Below, piece after piece: positions 1 to 7,994 of a DNA stretch of 8,856 nucleotides. Below the pieces are notes generated by a model that did not search any database, was not told the origin of the DNA, and worked only from the letters and a program-made list of their open reading frames with translations. The position numbers and the translations under genes are program-made. Numbering within the stretch: position 1 is the stretch's first letter; each line of letters opens with the position of its first letter. This stretch comes from an uncultured Alphaproteobacteria bacterium (GTDB lineage: Bacteria > Pseudomonadota > Alphaproteobacteria > RUG11792), in the NCBI GenBank assembly GCA_958448685.1, contig CAUDEV010000046.1:1-8856 (forward strand), given 5' to 3'.

Positions 1-164
1 ATTGAAGAAGTTGTGACTTTACAATTAACCTATCAAAATAAGTCACTGCACGGAAACGTGAATTAGAAAGAAGACCTCACCGGCAAACGGCTGATGACAC
101 CGCAGGGGCACCTATAGCGTTTTCGGAAGACATAAATAATTTATACAAGTCCAAACAGATGTGA
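1..164 (+). other. unrecognised GC-richer stretch, possible 3' end of a gene
   Basis: Positions 48-130 are visibly richer in G and C than the rest of the window. Two short open stretches run through the region. Frame 1 is open from the window edge to a TAG at 64-66 (ending NKSLHGNVN). Frame 3 is open from 42 to a TGA at 162-164 (with RKRELERRPHRQ and IAFSEDINNLYKSKQM). The frame-3 stretch reads like ordinary charged helical protein, but it has no start of its own and follows a TAA at 39-41. It could be the frameshifted tail of a gene lying left of the window. There is also a perfect 4-bp hairpin with a GAAA tetraloop at 49-60, so a structured RNA cannot be excluded. I do not recognise a family in either reading. 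It is not tmRNA, RNase P RNA, SRP RNA or 6S RNA as far as I can match conserved motifs by eye. Confidence 0.3.
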
Positions 165-215
165 GACAAAAAGAGAGTTCCACTTTTTATGATTTAATAC
201 AACCATAATCGATCA

Positions 216-244
216 TGGAAAACTTTTATAAATTATGATATACT
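216..244 (+). promoter_or_regulatory. putative sigma70-type promoter of cvpA
   Basis: A TGGAAA hexamer at 216-221 (4 of 6 matches to TTGACA) is followed after 17 nt by TATACT at 239-244 (5 of 6 to TATAAT). A start site near 251 would leave a leader of roughly 27 nt before the cvpA TTG start. In such AT-rich DNA, hexamers of this quality also arise by chance, so support rests on spacing and position. Confidence 0.35.
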
Positions 245-277
245 GCTAATGTTGAATGTTTTTTATAGACTTTAATC

Positions 278-1057
278 TTGGTTTCAGTTGACATAATTAT
301 TATTTCTATAGTGCTGTTATCTCTTATATTCGGTTGGGTACGTGGACTTACTAAGGAGATGTTATCAATAATAGCTTGGTTTGGAGGTGGATATTTGGCT
401 GTTATCCTTTTTCCATACACAAAAGAACTTGCTCGTTCATATATAAGCCATGGATTAATAGCTGATTTCGTTACTATCTGTGGATTGTTCGTGCTTTTTC
501 TGACAATTATAAGTATATTTAATTATTTTTGTTCAAACTTTATAAAAAAGAGTGTTTTGAATATAACAGACAAGGCATTAGGGGCAATATTCGGCATTAT
601 ACGAGGCATATTGATTGTTGCAATATTAGATTTGGTTATTGCTCAATGTATGCTAAATGAAACGCCAAAATGGATTGAAGATTCAAAACTGAGACCAACA
701 ATAACTAGCGTTTCGGATTTTATCATATTAATCCTTCCGGATCCGATACAAGCCAAAATCCTTTCTCATATGAATCAAATCAAAAAACAGTCTTTGTTAG
801 ATTTTATTCAAAATGATTTCCTAACAAACATTCCATTGAAAGAAACATTGAATAATTCCGCAGTTGCAGAGAATATAAATAAAGAAGACGAGGAATTTAT
901 TGATGATGACACGGATATTCCACAAACAGCTGAAGAATTAGCAACTTTAAAACCAAAAAAAATACAAGTTGAAAAGAAAGAATCAGGAATAAACTCTAAA
1001 GAACGTAATGATATGGACAGATTGCTTGATCAATATGATGATATCGATGAAAATTAA
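278..1057 (+). CDS. cvpA: CvpA family inner-membrane protein
   Basis: The protein is 259 residues. The N-terminal ~125 residues carry four hydrophobic segments (about 4-22, 26-45, 60-83 and 100-123), the CvpA fold. The family signatures are RGLTKEMLSIIAW at 22-34 and DKALGAIFGIIRG at 98-110, followed by PKWIEDSKLRP after the last helix. The C-terminal ~100 residues are soluble and acidic and end with SKERNDMDRLLDQ, resembling the tail of many alphaproteobacterial CvpA proteins. CvpA was named for colicin V production; it is linked to envelope homeostasis, but its molecular activity is not settled. The start is TTG at 278: an in-frame TAG lies at 266-268, no ATG or GTG lies between, and the next Met (residue 28) would remove the first helix. 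No Shine-Dalgarno is evident. In many alphaproteobacteria the gene lies near radA and purF; neither is visible here. It converges with prmC. Confidence 0.88.
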   Translation: MVSVDIIIISIVLLSLIFGWVRGLTKEMLSIIAWFGGGYLAVILFPYTKELARSYISHGLIADFVTICGLFVLFLTIISIFNYFCSNFIKKSVLNITDKALGAIFGIIRGILIVAILDLVIAQCMLNETPKWIEDSKLRPTITSVSDFIILILPDPIQAKILSHMNQIKKQSLLDFIQNDFLTNIPLKETLNNSAVAENINKEDEEFIDDDTDIPQTAEELATLKPKKIQVEKKESGINSKERNDMDRLLDQYDDIDEN

Positions 1058-1078
1058 ATTTTAAAGACTATAATTTAA
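1054..1078. terminator. weak AT-only inverted repeat between convergent genes
   Basis: TTAAATT at 1054-1060 and AATTTAA at 1072-1078 form a 7-bp stem with an 11-nt loop across the 10-nt gap between the stop codons of cvpA and prmC. A bidirectional terminator would be expected here, but the stem holds no G-C pair and would be unstable. It is listed mainly because of where it lies. Confidence 0.2.
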
Positions 1079-1886
1079 AAACGGCTATTCTATCAATATG
1101 TGAAAGATCTTTTTCAATTTTGATAAGTTTTAATTCTGTTTTTATGTTTTTGATTTTTTCACTTTGATCAAATCCCATCTCAATAAATAATATTCCGTTT
1201 GATTTTATGTAAGCACAAGCATTTGAAACAATATAAGCGACATCTGACATGCCTTCATTTTCGGAAAAAAGAGCAATTTCAGGATCATATGAAGTTTCTA
1301 AATCAAGTTGGTAGTTTTTTGAAATATATGGAGGATTTGAAACTATTGCGTCATATTTAGAAGAGAGATTAGAAAACCAATTGCTTTTAATAAAATTTGC
1401 TCTGTCTGATAATTTTAAATTTTCTGCATTTTCCTTAGCGATTTTTAAGGTCTTTTCACTTATATCAACGAAATCACAGGTTATGTTTTTATATAACTTC
1501 AATATAGTCAAACCAATGCATCCAGTTCCGCACCCTAGATCTAGGATATGAAGGGCCTGATCTCTGTTTGGGTAATAATGTAGAAATAAATCTATGATTA
1601 ATTCTGTTTCAGGTCTCGGATCAAGAGTATCTTTTGTCGTTTTAAAATTTATTCCGTAAAATTCTTTTTTTTCAATAATCTTTGCAATAGGCTCTTTCAT
1701 TTGTCGTCTTAGTAAGTAACTTTTCAGTAGACTTAAGTCATCTTTAGAAATTTCGAAATTATTTTTAAAAAACAACTCAGAATAAGACCGCTTTAAGATT
1801 GGTGATAATAATATTAAGCTTTCATGAAATGTAACTTCGTACTCATTTGATAAATTTAAAAAATCTTGCTTGGAAAGATTTATCAT
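1068..1886 (-). CDS. prmC: peptide chain release factor N5-glutamine methyltransferase
   Basis: PrmC (HemK) methylates the glutamine of the GGQ motif in release factors RF1 and RF2, using S-adenosylmethionine, which speeds translation termination. The protein has 272 residues, normal for the family (about 270-300). The N-terminal helical release-factor-binding domain covers about 1-75 and includes the conserved EPIAKI (65-70). The linker motif DPRPETE is at 89-95. The Rossmann methyltransferase domain has the SAM-binding motif DLGCGTG at 116-122, and the catalytic NPPY motif that holds the target glutamine is at 184-187. Its ATG overlaps the trkA stop as ATGA, so translation is probably coupled to trkA. 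It appears to be the last gene of the ntrY-ntrX-trkA-prmC train. In free-living alphaproteobacteria prmC usually follows prfA; its place here is unusual for the group. Nothing suggests damage. Confidence 0.95.
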   Translation of the reverse strand: MINLSKQDFLNLSNEYEVTFHESLILLSPILKRSYSELFFKNNFEISKDDLSLLKSYLLRRQMKEPIAKIIEKKEFYGINFKTTKDTLDPRPETELIIDLFLHYYPNRDQALHILDLGCGTGCIGLTILKLYKNITCDFVDISEKTLKIAKENAENLKLSDRANFIKSNWFSNLSSKYDAIVSNPPYISKNYQLDLETSYDPEIALFSENEGMSDVAYIVSNACAYIKSNGILFIEMGFDQSEKIKNIKTELKLIKIEKDLSHIDRIAVFKL

Positions 1887-3250
1887 ATCAAATATTTCGG
1901 ATTTTCTTGAAATAGTTTTAGTATTTTATCAAGCGCTTGTTTTTTTAGTGTAAATAAAATCTTATCCCCAGCAGCTATCAACATTTTTTTCGGCATAATA
2001 AAAATATTGTCATTACGAACAATCGCTGATATATATGTTTCATTTTTTGAAATTATATCATCACTCAGACTTCCAATTGCATGACTGTTCTCAGAAACTT
2101 CTATTGCAACAACTTCTATCTCATCGTTAAATTCCGTTACTTCCTCTATATTTCCTTTCTTCAGATAATGCAGAATTTTTGAAACGGAAGCTGCTCTTGA
2201 ATCCAAAATAGAATTTATTCCTAATGAATATAACAAATCTGCATAAGAAGAATCATTTAAAATTGCAGAAACTCTTTTTGCTCCGAGCTTTTTTGATAAT
2301 AAACAAGAAAGTATATTTATTTTATCATCAGGAGTCAAAGAAATAACTATTCCTGAATCTAATATACCCGCAGATTTTAATATCTCAGGATCAAGAGGGT
2401 CTCCATTTAAAATTTCTATATTATTAAGATTTTCTGATAGTAATTCTGCTGTTCTCATGTCTTTCTCTATAACTTTTATATTGATTGCAGAATTTGAAAT
2501 TGTATCTATAACATTTCGACTTATATTACCTCCGCCTATCAGGACAATATTGGATTCTTCAGAAAATGTGTGGCCAAAAAATGACATTGCTTCTGAAACT
2601 TTTTCAGTTGGACAAAGAAAATATACTTCATCTCCCGCATGAATAATGTCATTTTTTCCAGGAAATATTATTTGTCCTTTCATGTTTTTTAAATATAAAA
2701 TAGTGATTAAAGAGTCCTTATCAATTGTTGAAATGTATTTTAGTTGTATATCTACAATTGGAGCACCTTTTTTGCAAACAACGCCAATTACTCGTAATTT
2801 GTTATTTACGCAAGGAATAACATCTAAAGCTCCAGGGATTGATATATTCCTTTTTACAGACTTTGAGATTTCAGAAGTTGGAGAAACAACAAAGTCAATA
2901 TTTAATTTATCAGAATTAAATAAATCAGCATTTAAAAAATATGATTGATTATTCACTCGGGCTATTTTTGTTGGAACATCAAATAATATATTTGCTAGTT
3001 GGCATGCTGTTATATTAACTTCATCTGATGAAGTTACGGCTATTAAGATATCTGCTTGTTCGATATCTGCTTCCTTTAAAGAATTAATATCCGTGGCAAG
3101 TCCGTAAATCGTTTTTGTATCCAATTTGTTGGAAGCTATATTTAAAACTTCTAATGATGAATCAATCAATGACACATCATTTTTTTCTAAAGACAAAACT
3201 TTTGCAAGGTCATATCCAACTTTTCCAGCACCTAATATAACTACTTTCAT
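1883..3250 (-). CDS. trkA: Trk potassium uptake system NAD-binding protein TrkA
   Basis: TrkA is the cytoplasmic regulatory ring that binds NAD(H)/nucleotides and gates the TrkH/TrkG potassium channel subunit. The protein is 455 residues, the usual length, built as a tandem repeat of RCK_N plus RCK_C. The first Rossmann motif is GAGKVG at 7-12 with an acidic residue at the end of beta-2 (D30). The first RCK_C covers about 140-225. The second RCK_N begins NIVLIGGGNIS (234-244), where the third glycine of the usual GGGNIG is Ser244. The second RCK_C covers about 375-455. The ATG lies 11 nt after the ntrX stop. The sequence GGAAAGG upstream sits rather far from the start, so reinitiation after ntrX is plausible. 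ntrY-ntrX-trkA is a conserved alphaproteobacterial order. No trkH/trkG partner lies in the window. Confidence 0.94.
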   Translation of the reverse strand: MKVVILGAGKVGYDLAKVLSLEKNDVSLIDSSLEVLNIASNKLDTKTIYGLATDINSLKEADIEQADILIAVTSSDEVNITACQLANILFDVPTKIARVNNQSYFLNADLFNSDKLNIDFVVSPTSEISKSVKRNISIPGALDVIPCVNNKLRVIGVVCKKGAPIVDIQLKYISTIDKDSLITILYLKNMKGQIIFPGKNDIIHAGDEVYFLCPTEKVSEAMSFFGHTFSEESNIVLIGGGNISRNVIDTISNSAINIKVIEKDMRTAELLSENLNNIEILNGDPLDPEILKSAGILDSGIVISLTPDDKINILSCLLSKKLGAKRVSAILNDSSYADLLYSLGINSILDSRAASVSKILHYLKKGNIEEVTEFNDEIEVVAIEVSENSHAIGSLSDDIISKNETYISAIVRNDNIFIMPKKMLIAAGDKILFTLKKQALDKILKLFQENPKYLI

Positions 3251-3261
3251 CTATACAGTTA

Positions 3262-4671
3262 TTACCTTTCCGATTTAAATGATTTCGAATCAAGAATATT
3301 AAGATTTTTTAACTTTCTATGTAGTGCGGATCTTTCCATACCAACAAATTTTGCAGTTTGTGAAATATTACCTCTGAATCTTCTTAATTGCTCTGCAAAG
3401 TATTCTCTTTCAAAAGCTTCTCGTGCATCACGTATGGATAGTTCTGAAACAATTGATATAAACTGTGTATTGGGAACATTTCCTGACTTTCCTTCAATAA
3501 TTTCTTTTGGCAAATCATCAATAGAAATTATACTCTTGTTTTCATTTTCAGAAATAGCAATTGTCAAAATCCAGTCTATCATATTTTTCAATTGCATAAC
3601 ATCCCCTGGCCATGAATATGTATTTAGAATACCTAAGGCTTCATTTGAAAAATGTTTAGAAGTTGTTTGATGAGCTTTTGCTGATTGGTCCATAAAATAT
3701 TCCAAAAGGAATGAAATATCTTCCCTTCTGGAACTTAATGGGAGTATCTTTATCAAGTTTGCATTCATTCTGCAGTATAACTCATTACTAAACGTTCCTT
3801 CTTTTACCAATTGTTCTATATCAGATGAAACCCCTGCAATTACTCTTATATTTACAGGAATTTTTGAGTTTGATCCTATTCTGTAAAAACCTTCTTCCTT
3901 TAACATTTTTAAAAATTTTAATTGAAAATCTAGAGATGTTGAAGTTAGTTCGTCAATAAATAAAGTTCCACCATTGATTTTTTCTAAAAGTCCTTGCTTT
4001 ATTGTAATTCCATCAAGGGTCTTTACTTCAACTCCGAATAATTCTGATTCCAGTTGCCTCGAATTATAAAAACTGCAACTTAAAATACCAAAAGGGCTTT
4101 TTTCTCTTGGTGATAATTTATGAATTTCCCTAGCTATTGTTTCCTTGTCAGATCCTGCAGGGCCTAATATAAGACATCTTCCATTAAGAGGAGCTATTTT
4201 TGTTATTTGTTGTTTTATATTATTAATATTTTGAGAAATTCCAAGGATTTTATCAGAAATCTTTGCTTTTACTTTTAATTCTGTGTTTTCCATTTGAAGT
4301 TTTGAAGTTTCTATAGCTTTTTCAACAGAAGTTATTAATCTTGCTGAATCAAATGGTTTTTCAATGAAATCATGAGCTCCTTTTTTTATAGCAGAAACAG
4401 CTGTTTCGATTGTCCCGTGTCCACTCATCATAATTACAGGAACATATTCATAATCTTTTTTTATTAATTCCAACAAACGTAATCCATCACGATCGCTTTC
4501 GCCTAACCAAACATCTAAAATAACTAAATTCGGGCGTTTTCGTTTTATTATTTCCTCAGCTTCAATATAACTTCCTGCCGTTTCTGTGTCATAGTCATTA
4601 TCTTCTAGTATTCCAGAAACTAATTCTCTTATATCTGATTCATCATCAACAACCAGAATATTATATGCCAT
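3262..4671 (-). CDS. ntrX: NtrX-type response regulator with degenerate AAA+ domain
   Basis: NtrX is the response regulator paired with NtrY, tied in alphaproteobacteria to nitrogen, redox and envelope control. The protein is 469 residues. The receiver domain (1-120) has the acidic pair D9/D10, phosphoacceptor D53, S83 and K105 (KPF). The AAA+ region (about 142-372) has a Walker A-like GPAGSDKE at 160-167, ELFG at 210-213, Walker B LFIDE at 237-241, an arginine-finger region FSNELYCRMN and WPGDVMQL at 354-361. The sigma54-contact GAFTGA loop expected just after ELFG is absent, as is known for alphaproteobacterial NtrX, so sigma54 activation is unlikely. Less typical is Asp165 in place of the glycine before Walker A Lys166. 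The Fis-type DNA-binding tail GNISQTAKFVGMERSALHRKL (434-454) is intact. The ATG has a good GAGGAAA upstream inside ntrY, whose end overlaps by 11 nt. It is probably a DNA-binding regulator acting without sigma54. Confidence 0.93.
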   Translation of the reverse strand: MAYNILVVDDESDIRELVSGILEDNDYDTETAGSYIEAEEIIKRKRPNLVILDVWLGESDRDGLRLLELIKKDYEYVPVIMMSGHGTIETAVSAIKKGAHDFIEKPFDSARLITSVEKAIETSKLQMENTELKVKAKISDKILGISQNINNIKQQITKIAPLNGRCLILGPAGSDKETIAREIHKLSPREKSPFGILSCSFYNSRQLESELFGVEVKTLDGITIKQGLLEKINGGTLFIDELTSTSLDFQLKFLKMLKEEGFYRIGSNSKIPVNIRVIAGVSSDIEQLVKEGTFSNELYCRMNANLIKILPLSSRREDISFLLEYFMDQSAKAHQTTSKHFSNEALGILNTYSWPGDVMQLKNMIDWILTIAISENENKSIISIDDLPKEIIEGKSGNVPNTQFISIVSELSIRDAREAFEREYFAEQLRRFRGNISQTAKFVGMERSALHRKLKNLNILDSKSFKSER

Positions 4672-6502
4672 TTGTTATTTCCTCTTTTATGTTAAACTTA
4701 CGTGGTAATTTTATCATTATCTTTGCTCCTTTCAGTTTCTCTGACTTTCCAATATTAATTTCTCCAAAGTGATCTAATATTATCTTCTGAACAATAGCCA
4801 ATCCTAATCCTGTTCCTTTTTCTCGAGTTGTGTAATATGGATCAAATGCTTTTTCAAGGGCAGTATTAGTAAATCCTGGACCATCGTCTTCTATTGTTAA
4901 ATTTATCGTTTCATTAATTACATAAAAATTTATAGAAATATTACCTATGTTACTAGTATTTAAATTACTATTTTCTGTAATTGAATTTACGGCATTTTGT
5001 AAAAGATTCATTAAAACCTGATTAATTTGAGATTGATCTATATCACATACACAACTTTCTCTATCATATGATTGATGGAACCAAATGTTTTTATGTGCGT
5101 TACTTTGGATGAAAACAGCTTCTTTGATCAAAGATATAATATCAATTTTTTCTATCTTAGGTGCGGGCATTCTTGCAAAATCAGAAAATTCCTTCACTAA
5201 ATTCCCAATACACTGCACTTGTCTTATAATCGTATCAATACATGAATTAAAAATCTCAGGTTTTGTTATAATCTCACTCCTATACTTATTTTTCAATCTT
5301 TCTGCAGATAATTGAATAGGGGTTAATGGGTTTTTAATCTCATGAGCTATTTTCCTTGCGATATCTCTCCAAGCATTTTGTCTGTTGGAAATTATCAGTT
5401 GCTGCTTTTGTTGATCTAACTTTGAAATCATATCATTAAATGTCGAAATCAAAATCTTGAATTCACTACTAATACCATCAGGATTAATTGGTGTATCGTA
5501 ATTTCCCAATGAGATATTTTTTGTAGATATAATTAATTTATTAATTGGTTTCAGTATTCTGTTGGCAAAGATTCCCCCGATAAAAATAGATATAAGTAAC
5601 AAAATAGCGGTTATTATTGAAAAAAATGTTATAAAAGAAATTTTTAAACCAGATCTTTGTGTTGCCAGATTTGTATATTCATTTATTGCTTTTTTTATAT
5701 TATATTTATGCTCCAATATAATATCACTGATAGGAGTCGACGTTAGCAAATAAATTCCCAGATTTTTATCAACAACACTTGCCCCAATGATTCTATCCCC
5801 AGATTCCCAGGATATAGCATCTCCATTATTCAAAAGTTCTAGTTCTTTTGGCAATGATTCAAATTTTATTGATAATGAAAAAGGAGTATTTACAATAAAA
5901 TCTATACTTCCATCTTCTTGAACTTGAAAGACACATCCTTCGGCTCTTGTTTCAGATATTTCCTCACTTAAAATTTTTTCTATTTTAGATTTGTCATATA
6001 AAATTCCGTCAATACATTCGTTTATCTGACAACCTATGCCTGATGTGAAATTTTCAATTGTTATTTTTATATCATTAATATAAATGTCCGCAACTTTTTC
6101 GGCGTTGGTAATCACATTTCTCACAGGAGTTTTAAATAGATTTTCAATACCTATGTTAAAAAATAACATAGAAAACGCAAAAACCAATACAGAAGGAATA
6201 ATCGCAATGCAAGAAAACAGAATAATAACTTGTCTATGGAAGCCTTGTTTTTTCCCCCTAATAGTTTTTAAACGAAATATTCCTTGAACTTTCTTTAATA
6301 TGAAATAAGCTACTATCAAAAAGAGAAGAGAATCGAAATAAATTAAACTTAAAATTATATTCGGACTAACAGAGTTTGAATCAATAAGAATATAAGTCAA
6401 TACAACAAAAACAACTCCAGCTAAGGCAAAGATATATGAATAGTAATTTTTTAATTTATTTATCTCATTAAAAAGATTCATAAAATTTAAATACAACCTC
6501 AT
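4661..6502 (-). CDS. ntrY: NtrY-type membrane sensor histidine kinase
   Basis: This is the sensor kinase that would phosphorylate NtrX. From the ATG at 6502 it has 613 residues. Hydrophobic segments lie at about 21-40, 49-70, 91-115 and 288-313; the stretch between the last two (about 116-287, with three cysteines) is the probable extracytoplasmic sensor. HAMP follows at about 314-366. The H-box is IAHEIKNPLTP with His387. The ATPase motifs are QVLMNLLQNA (N503), DDGPGF (539-544), FDPYYTTR and GTGLGL (563-568). Only about 20 residues separate HAMP from the H-box, so the PAS domain usual in NtrY is missing and the protein is shorter than the roughly 720-770 residues of free-living relatives. 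Start choice: the frame is open from a TTG at 6532, with ATGs at 6502 and 6481. An extended -10 lies over the TTG, favouring an ATG. Only the 6481 ATG has a GAGG upstream, 15 nt away. All three keep every domain. Confidence 0.93.
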   Translation of the reverse strand: MRLYLNFMNLFNEINKLKNYYSYIFALAGVVFVVLTYILIDSNSVSPNIILSLIYFDSLLFLIVAYFILKKVQGIFRLKTIRGKKQGFHRQVIILFSCIAIIPSVLVFAFSMLFFNIGIENLFKTPVRNVITNAEKVADIYINDIKITIENFTSGIGCQINECIDGILYDKSKIEKILSEEISETRAEGCVFQVQEDGSIDFIVNTPFSLSIKFESLPKELELLNNGDAISWESGDRIIGASVVDKNLGIYLLTSTPISDIILEHKYNIKKAINEYTNLATQRSGLKISFITFFSIITAILLLISIFIGGIFANRILKPINKLIISTKNISLGNYDTPINPDGISSEFKILISTFNDMISKLDQQKQQLIISNRQNAWRDIARKIAHEIKNPLTPIQLSAERLKNKYRSEIITKPEIFNSCIDTIIRQVQCIGNLVKEFSDFARMPAPKIEKIDIISLIKEAVFIQSNAHKNIWFHQSYDRESCVCDIDQSQINQVLMNLLQNAVNSITENSNLNTSNIGNISINFYVINETINLTIEDDGPGFTNTALEKAFDPYYTTREKGTGLGLAIVQKIILDHFGEINIGKSEKLKGAKIMIKLPRKFNIKEEITNGI

Positions 6503-6518
6503 AGAGGGGTTATTATTG

Positions 6519-6527
6519 ATTGTAGCA
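6519..6527 (-). promoter_or_regulatory. putative extended -10 promoter element of ntrY
   Basis: On the minus strand TGCTACAAT (6527-6519) is an extended -10 (TG-N-TACAAT, 5 of 6 to TATAAT). No good -35 is seen 17-18 nt upstream, which is tolerated with an extended -10. Transcription would begin near 6512, just upstream of the ATG at 6502 and past the TTG at 6532. This would give ntrY-ntrX-trkA-prmC a promoter independent of the transporter. Confidence 0.35.
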
Positions 6528-6566
6528 TACAAGCAACAGTCTTCATAAACCTTTTTTCAAAAAATT

Positions 6567-7988
6567 TTATGCTATGAAGAAAATATAAGAAAACCAAATT
6601 GCCATTGACAATATTGCAAATACAAAACCACACATAAACCACTTTTTCGCAGTAACATATCCAGAAGAAAACATAGTTAATGCAACAGGACATGTGTAAT
6701 TCGCTATGACATCAGACATAGAGCTAAACGCCGCCAAAGTCATAGCTACTGTAATTTTGTCTATTCCAAGAGCTAAGCCTGTTGCTAAAAAAGGAGCATA
6801 TAAAGCCGTAATTCTTGCGCCTTCTCCTGTGAAAAAATAATGCGCAAAAAAGTATATTATGGTCAAAAGCAGAAAAGACACATTTGCAGAAAATCCACCT
6901 ATTGAATTTGATATAACTCCAGTAAACCAATTTATTGTGCCTAAATCTGTTAAACAATTTACATATGAAATCAATATACCAAGCAATAACACCGCATTAA
7001 ATGTACTGTAACAAGACATCATTTCTTTTATGTCAAGTATTCCCGTAAACATAAATAAGCATACTCCAAATAGTGTTGTCACCATAACAGGGATATCAAT
7101 AATATCAGCAAGTATCCACATTATTAACATTATGCCAAACACGATAAGGATAAACTTTTCTTGTTCAGAAAGAGGACCTAGTTCATTATAATTTTTTACT
7201 GCTTGTGATCTAATATCTCCAAGATCTGTTATTTTTGGGTTTAAAATTAATTTGATCACAAATGGAAGAATAATAAGCAAAATAGAGCATGGCAATATCA
7301 TATATTTAAACCAGAAAATCCATGAAACAGATAAGTCTATAGATGCCATACTTTCAAGAATTAAGGCATTTGATATCATCGCGGTTATGAATAAATAACT
7401 GCATATTGAGTTGCTATAGGCATAAAGAATCGCAAGATATGAGCCAATTCTTTTTTCTGAAATACCTTTTTTATGAGAAGAAATATAAGATGATATAGAT
7501 GTAACTAATGGCAATCCAACACTAGCACCTCTTGCTGTGTTACTTGGAAGTATCGGAGCTATGAAAAATTCAGTCAGTATGATGCTATATGAAAGTCCAA
7601 AAATTCCTTTTCCAAAATATTTCATGAAAATATAAGCAAGCCTTATTCCCAAAGTTGTTTTAGTAATAACTCTGGCAAGTGAGAGAACTAGGAACAAAAG
7701 CCAGGGAACAATACTACAAAATCCTGAAAAACATTGTTTTATACCTATAGTTTTTGTCAACGTGGCAATAAGCATTGTTAATAACAAAAAAGCAACAGGA
7801 CGAGCTATTTCAAGCATGATTCCCATCATTGATATGACAAATAAGATTATCATATGTAAACCTTTTTCAGATAAGCCAGGAAGAGGTCTAAAAATCATCC
7901 AAGCAGAAAAACCTAATAAGGCAACTATTAATAATCTGAAAAATTTAATGTTTTTATTTTGAAAGTTTTGTTTAAAATGTATTATAAT
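6567..7988 (-). CDS. DASS-family (DiT/CitT-like) dicarboxylate transporter, non-AUG start likely
   Basis: This is an inner-membrane divalent anion transporter of the DASS/SLC13 family, closest by eye to the 2-oxoglutarate/malate (DiT) and citrate (CitT) branch. Supporting sequence includes LTKTIGIKQCFSGF, the hairpin motif PSNTARG (SNT at 149-151 counting from 7988), HYFFTGEGARITALY and SGYVTAKKWFMCGF near the end. The first ATG (7898) gives 443 residues and lacks the first membrane helix. The frame is open upstream to a TAG at 8000-7998, and the added residues KFFRLLIVALLGFSAW align with the first helix of CitT-like proteins. No ATG, GTG or TTG lies in frame there. AGGAG at 7999-7995 stands 6 nt before an ATT at 7988, giving 473 residues, the usual length. 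Odd: the second half-site motif, normally with serines (SLS or SQT), is TGEG (387-390), so substrate and ion coupling may differ. The substrate is inferred from family only. ntrY follows after 34-64 nt, depending on its start. Confidence 0.87.
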   Translation of the reverse strand: MIIHFKQNFQNKNIKFFRLLIVALLGFSAWMIFRPLPGLSEKGLHMIILFVISMMGIMLEIARPVAFLLLTMLIATLTKTIGIKQCFSGFCSIVPWLLFLVLSLARVITKTTLGIRLAYIFMKYFGKGIFGLSYSIILTEFFIAPILPSNTARGASVGLPLVTSISSYISSHKKGISEKRIGSYLAILYAYSNSICSYLFITAMISNALILESMASIDLSVSWIFWFKYMILPCSILLIILPFVIKLILNPKITDLGDIRSQAVKNYNELGPLSEQEKFILIVFGIMLIMWILADIIDIPVMVTTLFGVCLFMFTGILDIKEMMSCYSTFNAVLLLGILISYVNCLTDLGTINWFTGVISNSIGGFSANVSFLLLTIIYFFAHYFFTGEGARITALYAPFLATGLALGIDKITVAMTLAAFSSMSDVIANYTCPVALTMFSSGYVTAKKWFMCGFVFAILSMAIWFSYIFFIA

Positions 7989-7994
7989 AACAAT

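Noticed and set aside
168..188. AAAAAG / CTTTTT inverted repeat as a terminator after the left-edge segment
   Set aside because: Only 6 bp, almost all A-T, with a 9-nt loop and no T-run beyond the stem; common by chance in such DNA.
2457..2948. Plus-strand open frames inside trkA
   Set aside because: They lie antisense to a well-conserved gene, have no ribosome site and no family resemblance.
6541..6579. CTTCATA / TATGAAG inverted repeat at the transporter end as a terminator
   Set aside because: 7-bp arms with a 25-nt loop and no following T-run on the minus strand; too weak to call.
6724..6957. Minus-strand alternative frame inside the transporter
   Set aside because: A frame-shifted shadow of the DASS coding sequence; its composition follows from the real frame.
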